Below, in pieces: positions 54,201-59,032 of a stretch of DNA of 64,000 bases. The stretch lies in contig NZ_CP166245.1 in NCBI RefSeq assembly GCF_033597815.2, positions 186,001 through 250,000 on the forward strand, given 5' to 3'. Position numbers and translations under genes: made by a program. Source of the DNA: Staphylococcus sp. KG4-3. GTDB taxonomy: Bacteria > Bacillota > Bacilli > Staphylococcales > Staphylococcaceae. Below the pieces are notes generated by a model. It was given only the letters and a program-made list of their open reading frames with translations, did not search any database and was not told where the DNA came from. Position 1 is the stretch's first letter; the number at the start of each line of letters is the position of its first letter.

Positions 54201-56036
54201 ACAACAGATGGAGAAATAGAATATTTAGGTCGTATAGACGAACAAGTTAAAATTCGTGGTTATCGTATTGAACTTGGTGAAATTTCTAGCCACTTATTAC
54301 GTATTGAAAACATTTCTGATGCAGGTGTCATTGCTAAACCAATGGCTAGCGAAGAACTAGCGATTTGTGCCTATCTTGTTGCTGATCAGCCAATTTCATT
54401 TGCTGATATTAAGACTGAACTTGCACGCAAAGTACCAGACTATATGGTGCCAGCTTATATGACGCAAATAGAACAATTGCCGGTTACATCTAATGGTAAG
54501 TTAAACAAGCGTGCATTACCTGAAATTGAAGTTGAAAGACAGGAATTTGTTGAACCTAGAAATGAAATCGAAGCAGATGTTGTTCAAGCAATGAAAGAAG
54601 TATTAAACACTGATAGCATAAGTGTTTATGACAATTTCTTTGAAATTGGTGGCGATTCTATCATAGCGATTAAACTGACATCGTTATTATCAAAATCATA
54701 TAACATTTCAATTAAAGATATTTTCGAACTACAAACGATTGATCGTATCAGTGAGTCTATAGCTGCAAAAGATCAAACAAATATTCTAACTAAGTTAGAA
54801 ATGCTTAAAAATATAGATACTGCACAAGGACATCAATTCAGTAGTGAATTTATTCAAGAAATTAATGAATATAAAGAAGAAAGTGTAGAAAATTATGAAG
54901 TTATTAGCTCTGGAGCGGTTAAACAAGGTAAAAATGTATTGCTCACAGGAGCTACTGGATTCTTTGGTATATACATGTTGAACAATTTATTAGAAGATAC
55001 AGACTTCAATATTTATGTCATGGTAAGAAGTAATAAAGAGGTTAACGGAGAAACGAAATTATATCGTAACTGGATTTATTACTTTGAATCTCAAATTGAC
55101 CCTGAATATGCAGAAAGAATCCATATCATTGAAGGTAATATCGAGTTAGAAAAACTAGGCATGACATCAGAAACTTACGAGTCGTTATCTCAAAATATCG
55201 ATATGATTGTGAACGCTGCGGCGAATGTTAGCCACTTTGCGACAACAGATGCTTCATACGGTGCAAACGTTGGCGGTATTGAACAACTAATTCAATTTGC
55301 AAAATACAATCAATCTAAAGAGATTCACCACATGTCTACAATTTCTATTGCTTCAGGTAAGGTAGACGAGAAAGCACAGTTAACATTTTCAGAACATGAC
55401 TTAGATTTAGGTCAGGTAATGAATAATGTTTACTTAGATACTAAGATAGAAGCTGAAAAAGTATTGATTGCTAGTAGAGAGCAAGGTGTAGAAACAAATA
55501 TTTATAGATTAGGTAATTTACAATGTGATTCTCGTACAGGAGTATTCCAGAAGAATGAAGAAAACAATGCTTTCTATAGCATTATAAAATCATTTAGAAA
55601 CCTAGAAATATTCCCAGATTTAGAAAATGATGATTTAGAATTTACTCCTGTTGATCAGGCAGCTAAAGCATGTAGCCAATTGATTAAAAATAATCAACTA
55701 AATAACGAGATCCATCATATATATAATAATAACCACCTTTCACTTAAACAATTGATGCATGTGTATAATCAAAATAATTACCATATTAAAGATGTACAGT
55801 GGAATGAATTTGTGGATTACTTAATGCATTGTATTAAAGAAGATGTAATGAGCGATCAAATCAACGATTTCCTATTGCATACAGGTGTACTAGATAACAA
55901 TATTTTCAACAAATCTCATTTTGAAGTATTAGACTTTAAAACTAATTTCATACTTGAAAAGTTAAACTTCAAGTGGCAACCTACTGAAGATGAAACATTA
56001 TCTAAAATGATTAGTCACCCAAAAAATAATTTCTAA
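39240..56036 (+). CDS. Five-module nonribosomal peptide synthetase with starter C and terminal reductase, (C-A-T)x5-R
   Basis: 5598 residues starting at TTG 39240. Five complete modules lie in order. Each starts with a condensation domain: C1 has HHLISDA at 132 (no carrier before it, so starter type), and C2-C5 have HHIISDG at 1168, 2206, 3245 and 4283. Adenylation P-loops YTSGTTG lie at 593, 1631, 2669, 3708 and 4746. Carrier serines are S987, S2025, S3064, S4102 (GGHSL) and S5140 (GGDSI). A thioester reductase fills 5230-5598, with GATGFFG at 5237 and a Y5398-x3-K5402 catalytic pair. No epimerase or thioesterase domain is present. By alignment with GrsA the A-domain codes are DVWHLSLIDK (A1, A2), DVWHFSLVEK (A3), DVWHLSLIEK (A4) and DVWHLTLIEK (A5), all serine-like. 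The expected product is an N-acylated serine-rich pentapeptide aldehyde or alcohol. It is followed by a PPTase and a type II thioesterase. Confidence 0.93.
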   Translation: MANKKLLSYAQKEILQIEQFYENTSINNIAGIVHMNNGLGYDEVNEAFNKIIEQHDTLRIRVTREEGEYKQYLVDYEHQDFEFVDFYQDEVGYDKWVRESATMNIFNLDEPLYRVIIAKAPQGHYVIFLLQHHLISDAWGVTIVVDNLSKKLVGKEDKETESAAYFEAISTEMDYETTKRFTKDKDFWLEKLENFEDNILFEKTTLDSAVGKRISINLLDQDAENVKRFCEENDVSISNLFSAIMHIIKHKKTLSKTNSVGLLIHNRNNRKEKTSTGVFSRVLPIIVEMDKEATVKSYLNKIKLESLNVLKHRKYPYEYIVENSGNKKGLVDCFVSFQNAQYDAEFMNDGFLDEWLDNGTNNAPLSVNISNRSSKNGLDIDYDYQIDVLDEAGVYQLHETILHVLNSMIEAPERKIKDIEIVSGEEREMILNDFNNTDLALNNSQSFIERFEEQVSKFPNKTAIKYEGESLTYKAFNAKVNQMAYRLRSEGVESESLVAVMANRSLEMLVAIYGIIKAGGAYVPIDPNYPADRINYILEDSQATVLLTDNELQETISYDHKVIDISNNETLASLPTANLEHITDVNNLMYVIYTSGTTGKPKGVLVSGESLMNRLNWLIDKYGIGNEDIVFFKTPFTFDVSVWEVFGFGMIGAQAVLLPSGEEGNPEKITSVIQNDTPTMVHFVPSMFNVFINFIKATNQTQMISSLRYVLASGEALKPSIVNQFNELIGSKNSTQLINLYGPTEATIDVTSFDFDHNVKYDVVPIGKPIANTQAYILNEDNNVMGIGVPGELCIGGINVTRGYLNRPELTQEKFVNNPFGEGKIYRTGDLAQWNNDGNISYLGRIDEQVKIRGYRIELGEIESILRKNDDILNVAVVAKPIIDDELSICTYIVSDQTIDFESLKAELSQQLPEYMVPTYMMQVEELPVSSSGKLNKKALPEIKVGNLEYVAPRNDMEAMVVDIFSATLNIERVSIFDNFFEIGGHSLKAISVINEIESKTNKRLPLKKIFDNPTAALLSKVIDSEVSDAIERRIPLAETKPYYLTSSPQKRLYVLNEMVEGQTAYNMASMLEIRGEVDVERVRNTFQALVDRHEALRTHFDTVDGEPVQIIDDEGSIQIDYEETQTEDYDTLLSDFVKPFDLTTAPLLRVKVVKCAEKQYILLFDMHHIISDGFSINLIIKEFTALYKGRTLDELTVQYKDYSEWMRSRDLAEQRQFWVSQFKEEAPVLDLPYDYARPNQQSFTGRTVSMDMPEKTRNAINQLSQATGTTDYMILLSSFMVLLHKYSRQEDIVVGSPISGRTHKDTENMLGMFVNTLAMRSNPERNKSFEQLLAEVKDTSLQAFDNQEYPLEALVDEIVEKRDLTRNPLFDVLFTLQNNENESFQIDDWSTEQKEASFTNAKFDLSMTVYDNNGYKIALEYAQELFEQDTIERMLTHFMELVSNIADQPTSKISEIEMVTQNERDVIFNDFNNTTVPFNNTQTFVERFENQVAKTPDKTAISYEGESLSYHALNERANQLAYQLRNEGVTANSLVALMTNRRLEMIIGIYGILKAGGAYVPVDPNYPKDRINYILEDSQATVLLTDRTPDSDIAYDNTVIDITKNQVLKTLPTTNLEHITDVSNLMYVIYTSGTTGRPKGVLVAGESVMNRLNWVYDKYHIDSDDIICFKTPFTFDVSVWEIFGFAMVGAQAVLLPSGEEGNPEQITSLIQTSEATMVHFVPSMFNVFINYIKGTKQAHLVSSLRYVLASGEALKPELVNQFNEYIGGKNNTQLINLYGPTEATIDVTSFETYSDVHYTNIPIGKPIANTQAYILDEDNHVMGIGVSGELVIGGVNVTEGYLNRPELTQEKFVDNPFGEGKLYRTGDLARWNADGNISYSGRIDEQVKIRGYRIELGEIESVLRQNKAILDVAVITKPMVDGELAICVYIVSDQVIDFDAVKTELNHKLPDYMVPSYMTQIDELPVSSSGKLNKRALPEIKVEGKVYVAPETETESMLASIFESVLNIEKVSTNDNFFEIGGHSLKAIGIINKIESEVGKRLPLKLVFESPTIAQLAKVVDTYTDNGNSQSIPQAESKPYYLASSPQKRLYVLNEMVDGQTAYNMPSVLEIQGNVDVSRVEDVFQKLVNRHEALRTHFETIKGEPVQVINDSATIVVDYQEINEEDEFAILNEFVQPFDLGQAPLLRVKIAKIAEQRYVLLYDMHHIISDGFSINIIMKEFSALYHEQALEPLSVQYKDYSEWMQARDLNDQREFWLSQFENEAPVLDLPYDYARPNQQSFTGKTVSLEMPEDVQKAIHQLSQTTGSTDYMILLSSFMVLLHKYSRQEDVVVGSPISGRTHRDTEDMLGMFVNTLAMRSYPERNKTFSQLLDEVRELALKAYDNQEYPLEALLDEVVEKRDLTRNPLFDVLFTLQNNDKQSLQIDDWLIQKKETSNTNAKFDLSMTIHENEDYKVSLEYAQELFSEDTIERMLAHFVEIISSVVRRPEQNISDIEIITDAERETILNQFNDTELELNNTVTFVERFEKQVEQTPNKTAITFEGEHLTYQALNERANQVAYQLRNEGVKPNDLVGIMSQRRLEMMIGIYGILKAGGAYVPLDPNHPHERTNFILQDSNPRVLLTDEKIAYDIKFDNEIIKLTNNTALNNLPTENLPLVIDETNLMYIIYTSGTTGKPKGVMVPYSSVMNRLNWMVDYFGLGTEDKILFKTPFTFDVSIWEVFGWAVMGGEIIMLRSGEESNPEKIASVIDQHDITMTHFVPSMLSVFIDFIKTSHKESEIASLNHVFTSGEALKAEHVNQFNDLVGLRNNTLLYNLYGPTETTVEVTYYPVFAGQSYTEVPIGKPIANSQAYIMNEDNNLLGIGVPGELCIGGTAVTNGYLNRPDLTADKFVDNPFGKGKMYRTGDLVKWSKDGQIDYIGRIDEQVKIRGYRIELGEIESSIAQIDNISEVAVVTQSDENNADLMIAAYVVSESVVDFDSIKTTLGKQLPDYMIPTLMMQIDSLPVTANGKLDKKGLPKIKLENKAYVEPRNATEATIAEVYGEVLNLDNVSALDNFFEIGGHSLRAISVINEIESKMSVRMPLKAIFENPTVSQLSKAIGTHAGELSSQTIPLAETKAHYLASSPQKRLYVLNEMMDGQTAYNMPSMLEVRGEVDVERVQSAFQSLVNRHEALRTHFDTVDSEPVQIIDEQANITVDYEEVSTEDYEQLLNRFIRPFNLAHAPLLRVKVVKCAEQRYVLLFDMHHIISDGFSINLIIKEFTALYHGQALETLTAQYKDYSEWMHTRDLSDQRAFWLSQFEEDAPVLDLPYDHARSIQQSYTGKSVSVEVPEELRQEIQKLSQTTGSTDFMILLASFNVLLHKYSRQEDIVVGSPISGRTHKDTENMLGMFVNTLAMRAYPERSKTFNQLLSEVKDTALKAYDNQEYPLEALVDEIVETRDLTRNPLFDVLFTLQNNETESLQIEDWSIEQKEPSTTNAKFDLSMTIFDDDGYKISLEFAEELFNQDTVARMLDHYLEILKHSVQQPEQKISDLQMITKQEEAKIFNEFNDTAVPFNNTKTFVEIFEAQVAKTPNEIAITYEGESLTYAMLNAKANQLANYLRIEGVQPNTLVGLMTNRRLEMMIGIYGILKAGGAYVPIDPNYPSDRINYILGDSQPNVLLTDQTLDATIDFNKAVLNLTDDSVVETQSTDNLSKVTDVKDLMYVIYTSGTTGKPKGVMVPYKGVMNRLHWMIDKYYINNEDTILFKTPFTFDVSVWEIFGPTMVGGQAILLPSGEESNPEKITSLIDHHNITMVHFVPSMLGVFIDFIKSTNRVEDIATVNYVLASGEALKAEQVNQFNALIGEPNNSLLIDLYGPTEASIEVIYYPCAPGETYDKIPIGRPIANIQAYIMNEDESLMGIGVPGELCIGGVGVTKGYLNRPDLTDEKFIDNPFGEGKLYRTGDLAKWSTTGNVEYLGRIDEQVKIRGYRIELGEIESLLRQINLISDVAVVAKPMDGEELAICAYLVSDESIDFDEIKSQLNQNLPDYMVPTYMTQIDILPVTSNGKLDKKQLPEIQVESENYVAPTNEIEEMLTNIFGEVLNIERVSIYDNFFEVGGHSLKAINVINKIEGETGIRLPLKVIFESPTVAQLGKVLNDQESSLDGQNIPTAESKSYYLASSPQKRLYVLNEMVQGQTAYNMPSMLEINGVVDVARVEDVFQSLVERHEVLRTHFETIDGEPVQIIDEQANITVDYEETDIDDYETLLNNFVRPFNLRHSPLLRVKIVKLADKRHILLFDIHHIISDGFSINLIIKEFIALYHERTLEQLKVQYKDYSEWMHSRDLSDQRAFWLSQFEDEAPVLDLPYDHSRPKQQSFTGKTISAEMPKETRDALHELAQRTNSTDYMILLSSFMILLHKYSRQEDVVIGSPISGRTHQDTDNLLGMFVNTLPMRAYPENNKAFNQFLDEVRDTALKAYDNQEYPLEELVDEVVERRDLTRNPLFDVLFTLQNNETQDLQIEDWDIKEKQATNTKAKFDLNMMIEDNEAYKVSLEYAAELFEPQTVERMLNHYLKILSEVVQHPAQNISDIDMTTEEERTQILDAFNDTYADLPNNQTFVERFEKQVANTPNQTAITFEGESLTYKELNVRVNQLAHKLRAEGVEANSLVGLMTNRSIEMMVSIYGILKAGGAYVPMDPSQPSDRINYILNDSQPTLLITDRPLDTSIEFDRNVIDVTEKDEFANLSMDNLNHITDVSDLMYVIYTSGTTGNPKGVVVPYEGVLNRLNWMIDEYDFTEEDIIMFKTPYTFDVSVWEIFGFAMVGAQAVLLPSGEEGNPSKITSLIQQHAITMIHFVPSMLGVFVDYIKSTNEVAEIASINTVLATGEALKSEQANRFNSIIGQHNDTLLIDLYGPTEASIEVTYNPLPPNQEYDIITIGRPIANVQMYVLNNNNQHTGIGVPGELCIAGVAVTNGYLNRPELTQQQFIDNPFGEGKVYRTGDLAKWTTDGEIEYLGRIDEQVKIRGYRIELGEISSHLLRIENISDAGVIAKPMASEELAICAYLVADQPISFADIKTELARKVPDYMVPAYMTQIEQLPVTSNGKLNKRALPEIEVERQEFVEPRNEIEADVVQAMKEVLNTDSISVYDNFFEIGGDSIIAIKLTSLLSKSYNISIKDIFELQTIDRISESIAAKDQTNILTKLEMLKNIDTAQGHQFSSEFIQEINEYKEESVENYEVISSGAVKQGKNVLLTGATGFFGIYMLNNLLEDTDFNIYVMVRSNKEVNGETKLYRNWIYYFESQIDPEYAERIHIIEGNIELEKLGMTSETYESLSQNIDMIVNAAANVSHFATTDASYGANVGGIEQLIQFAKYNQSKEIHHMSTISIASGKVDEKAQLTFSEHDLDLGQVMNNVYLDTKIEAEKVLIASREQGVETNIYRLGNLQCDSRTGVFQKNEENNAFYSIIKSFRNLEIFPDLENDDLEFTPVDQAAKACSQLIKNNQLNNEIHHIYNNNHLSLKQLMHVYNQNNYHIKDVQWNEFVDYLMHCIKEDVMSDQINDFLLHTGVLDNNIFNKSHFEVLDFKTNFILEKLNFKWQPTEDETLSKMISHPKNNF

Positions 56037-56046
56037 TTACAACTAT

Positions 56047-56084
56047 GAAGTAGCAAAATAATAACTTGCTACTTCATTTGTTTT
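56047..56084 (+). terminator. Hairpin between the NRPS and PPTase genes
   Basis: ATGAAGTAGCAA (56047-56058) pairs perfectly with TTGCTACTTCAT (56068-56079), followed by TTGTTTTG. It probably reduces rather than blocks downstream expression. Confidence 0.75.
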
Positions 56085-56113
56085 GATTGATTAAGTGATG
56101 TGGAAGTGTGACC

Positions 56114-56746
56114 GTGAAAATAACGATATATGTATTAAATACGCAGAATTTTGATTATCATAATCTTAAGAGGCATCCTAAATACTCTAAATGGTTTAAG
56201 TATTATTGTGTACGAGCGCACACAGGAATGCAATTTGAGCATATTCAATTTGACGAAAATACACATGGTAAACCGTTATTAAAATTACCTAAAGATATAC
56301 ACATCAATGTGTCTCATACAGATGGTTATTCAGTATGTGTTGTGAGTGATACGAACGTGGGCGTAGATGTGGAAAAAATTGAAAATATAGATTTAGATAT
56401 TGCCCAAAAATACTTTGCATTATTAGAATATCGATACATTACCGAGGCACAAAGTACAATTTCTCAATTTAACCGTTTTTTTGAAGTGTGGACGATGAAA
56501 GAATGCTATTTAAAATTACTTGGTATGGGCATGTATAAACCATTAGATTCTTTTTCTATTACACCAGTTCAAGGTCGTTATCAACTTATTGAAACTGAAG
56601 ATGAAGTGATACAACGGTGTTCATTTTTTCATGAGATTTTTTATGGAAAATATGCATTGTCAGTGATTTTAGACGTGGATAACCACGATTTAGAAGTAGA
56701 GATGTTAGATATAACAAAGAATTTTAATACAGAATTTATACTTTAA
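56114..56746 (+). CDS. Sfp-type 4'-phosphopantetheinyl transferase
   Basis: About 210 residues. It transfers phosphopantetheine from CoA to the carrier serines, which the five T domains of the adjacent synthetase require. The family motifs are clear: VGVDVEKIENIDLD (magnesium site) and EVWTMKECYLKLLGMG (W-x2-KE). Sfp-like length separates it from the shorter AcpS. A GTG at 56108 is too close to GGAAG (56102-56106); the GTG at 56114 is spaced seven bases and gives MKITIYVLN, a typical Sfp start. It lies 72 bases behind the NRPS terminator and just before the thioesterase. Confidence 0.9.
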   Translation: MKITIYVLNTQNFDYHNLKRHPKYSKWFKYYCVRAHTGMQFEHIQFDENTHGKPLLKLPKDIHINVSHTDGYSVCVVSDTNVGVDVEKIENIDLDIAQKYFALLEYRYITEAQSTISQFNRFFEVWTMKECYLKLLGMGMYKPLDSFSITPVQGRYQLIETEDEVIQRCSFFHEIFYGKYALSVILDVDNHDLEVEMLDITKNFNTEFIL

Positions 56747-56757
56747 GGGGCGAGTAT

Positions 56758-57453
56758 ATGGTTAAAACAACATTATTTTGTATACCATTTGCAGGTGGAA
56801 ATAAGGCATTATATTATCCAATGAAGAATAATTTACCAAGTTATATTCAATTTAAGCCATTAGAATTACCGGGACGTGGTGAAAGGTTAATCGAAGAGGC
56901 GTTAGATAGCATTGATGATATGGTAAATGACTTAGTTAAGCAAATTATTAATGAAAAACCTGAAGAATTTATTCTATTAGGCTACAGTTTAGGGACAATA
57001 TTAGCATATGAACTTTATTATAAATTGGATCAATTAGGTTATCGACCAAAGCATATGTTCCTCTGTGCGAGTGAACCGATTGGCTATTTGGATAAATATA
57101 ATGATATAGAAGCCATGGATGATGAAGAATTTAAACAGTTTATAAGAGAAAAAGGCGGTACATCTGAAGAAGTATTAAATCATGAAGAGTTATGGCAACT
57201 TGTGAAACCAGCATTGAAAAATGACTTTTTAGCAATTGATTATTATTGCGATAAGCCCAAGGAAAGACAAGTAGATATCAATTTATCAGTATTTGTAGGT
57301 AAACAAGATTCCATTTGTGCTAATACTTTGTATAAATGGTCGGACCTGACCAAAGGTAAAGTAGATTATCGATTCTTTGAAGGTGATCATTTCTTTATAA
57401 ATAATCATTATAAAGATATAAGTGAAGAAGTAAAATTAGTACTTAATAGTTAG
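56758..57453 (+). CDS. Type II (external) thioesterase, GrsT/SrfAD-like
   Basis: 231-residue alpha/beta hydrolase. The start LFCIPFAGGNKALYYP and the LELPGRGER loop are hallmarks of the family; the nucleophile is in GYSLG (G-x-S-x-G), and GDHFF holds the histidine. Such editing enzymes remove wrong or stalled acyl groups from carrier domains. Because the synthetase ends in a reductase, this enzyme is not needed for release and supports the editing role. Ribosome site AAGGGGCGAG. It is the last gene of the cluster. Confidence 0.9.
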   Translation: MVKTTLFCIPFAGGNKALYYPMKNNLPSYIQFKPLELPGRGERLIEEALDSIDDMVNDLVKQIINEKPEEFILLGYSLGTILAYELYYKLDQLGYRPKHMFLCASEPIGYLDKYNDIEAMDDEEFKQFIREKGGTSEEVLNHEELWQLVKPALKNDFLAIDYYCDKPKERQVDINLSVFVGKQDSICANTLYKWSDLTKGKVDYRFFEGDHFFINNHYKDISEEVKLVLNS

Positions 57454-57500
57454 ATATTTAATTTATTTCAAAATCAGCTTGTTTATTTATTCTGAACGTG

Positions 57501-57533
57501 TTGACAAATAGTCTATAATTTTATAAGATTAAT
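57501..57533 (+). promoter_or_regulatory. Candidate separate promoter of rpsR
   Basis: A perfect TTGACA lies at about 57501, with TATAAG or TAAGAT 15-17 bases downstream. It would let rpsR be expressed on its own after separation from rpsF-ssb. The leader to the start is about 160 bases. Confidence 0.55.
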
Positions 57534-57692
57534 ATTACACATGCACACACACGCAAAGATTTAATACAATGTTTCACACGCATTATAAATCTTTTAATAA
57601 TAGAAAATAAAAACACATGAATCATAATAAATGATTAATAAACATTAAAATTAGACGGTAATTAAAAAATAACTTAAAGGGAGGCAGTTACC

Positions 57693-57935
57693 ATGGCAGG
57701 TGGACCAAGAAGAGGCGGACGTCGTCGTAAAAAAGTTTGTTATTTCACAGCAAACGGTATTACACACATCGACTATAAAGACACAGAATTATTAAAACGT
57801 TTTATCTCAGAACGCGGTAAAATTTTACCACGTCGTGTAACAGGTACTTCAGCTAAATATCAACGTATGTTGACATTAGCTATTAAACGTTCTCGTCATA
57901 TGGCATTATTACCATATGTTAAAGAAGAACAATAA
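57693..57935 (+). CDS. rpsR: 30S ribosomal protein S18
   Basis: 80 residues, start [18 protein letters not shown], diagnostic of S18, with the usual Arg/Lys-rich body and an [15 protein letters not shown] core. Ribosome site AGGGAGG. It is normally third in rpsF-ssb-rpsR but here lies 19 kb from ssb, behind the NRPS, PPTase and thioesterase genes. It is followed by a terminator. Confidence 0.98.
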   Translation: MAGGPRRGGRRRKKVCYFTANGITHIDYKDTELLKRFISERGKILPRRVTGTSAKYQRMLTLAIKRSRHMALLPYVKEEQ

Positions 57936-57952
57936 TAGATATTGTATCTGAA

Positions 57953-57986
57953 AACCCCGTAGGCATATACCTACGGGGTTATTTTT
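57953..57986 (+). terminator. Terminator of rpsR
   Basis: AACCCCGTAGG (57953-57963) with CCTACGGGGTT (57970-57980), a perfect 11-base stem, then ATTTTTG. Confidence 0.92.
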
Positions 57987-58054
57987 GTTTTATTAGTATT
58001 AATAGACATGAAGATTAGTAATTTAATCTATATGTAACTGTTTTTAGTCTAAAA

Positions 58055-58495
58055 TTAAAGTAACCATTTAAATTTCTGTATAGTTTTGGTGTTTAAGTTG
58101 AATTTTTCTGGATGATTTAGTATTTGACTTTTATATGAATCAACATTTTGCTTATTACGTAAAAGTATATCCATCCCAGATGGTGTTGCCAAAGTAGCAG
58201 AAAAATTAATAATTAGCACTTCATCATCAATATAAATAATGCCCCACTTGCTCGAAAATAGTCTTAAAATGCCTTTACCCCTCCAATTGAATTGGTCGTC
58301 ATCTAGTGTATCGTAACCGACAATGGATTTTGATTTATTTCGCGTTTGGTATGTTACTTCATCATGAATTCTTAAGGGATGAGATTGTATTATTGAATAA
58401 GTGATAGAAGGATTTGTTTTTTTGCCTGAAGTCCACATTTTAAATGTAGAAGCTATAATGTGCCATGTTCCAGGTAAGTATTGTGTATATTGCAT
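58055..58495 (-). CDS. Lipocalin-like protein, hypothetical
   Basis: About 146 residues. YLPGTWHIIASTFKMW at the start and the RGKGILRLFSSKWGIIYID block read as beta-strands of a small lipocalin-like barrel (GxW opening motif). No signal peptide. AAGGA fits the ATG at 58495; an ATG at 58504 is too close to it. Gene and barrel are well supported; ligand and role are unknown. Confidence 0.65.
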   Translation of the reverse strand: MQYTQYLPGTWHIIASTFKMWTSGKKTNPSITYSIIQSHPLRIHDEVTYQTRNKSKSIVGYDTLDDDQFNWRGKGILRLFSSKWGIIYIDDEVLIINFSATLATPSGMDILLRNKQNVDSYKSQILNHPEKFNLNTKTIQKFKWLL

Positions 58496-58504
58496 ACTAA
58501 TCAT

Positions 58505-58784
58505 TCCTTTTAGTAAGTACTGTTTAAATTATAAAAGTGTGTTATTAATGAGCCGTCTTAAAATAGAACATAGGTAGACTGTATTTTGGTTAATAGGTGT
58601 GATGGACTCCCATTATAATACTTTTATTTACCTTTTTATTTAGAGACTTAAACTATATGATCATAAAGTCAGATATTTTTTGTAGAAATAACCTTACGGC
58701 TATAGTAACTGTATTTAAAAACTTAATATAAAAATGAATTAAACAATATAGGCGTGGCAATACTAATTTTTATATGTTACGCTA
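58505..58784. other. Intergenic region left of the small RNA candidates
   Basis: AT-rich with no credible gene on either strand; short frames lack ribosome sites. It holds the promoter of the lipocalin-like gene (leftward). Confidence 0.4.
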
Positions 58785-58848
58785 TATATATGAAGTATCT
58801 CCAGTACTTCATCCGTGATAAACCGCCTTTCGGGGCGGTTTATTTTTG
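58785..58848 (+). ncRNA. Candidate small RNA with double hairpin
   Basis: GAAGTA (58792-58797) and TACTTC (58805-58810) make a hairpin with a C-containing loop (TCTCCAG). AAACCGCC and GGCGGTTT (58820-58827, 58834-58841) form a strong terminator with TTTATTTTT. No gene ends before it. The promoter is not clear. Confidence 0.45.
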
Positions 58849-59032
58849 GTTGGGTTAAGGGAGTTACGTGGTTTAATGTCTTTTACAGTATCTTGCTTAC
58901 TAAAGAAAACCATTAACAGCAGTATTTGAATTTCCTCCAATAAATATTATGTTTCTGATTATTAAGAAAGTGTTTACGTTTTCGAGATGATTTATATTTT
59001 ACTTATACAAGTAATTAACTTATAATAATTTT

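Noticed and set aside
39240..56036. Assignment of the NRPS as the aureusimine synthetase AusA
   Set aside because: AusA has two modules and no starter C domain; this protein has five modules with serine-type codes and lies in a different genomic place.
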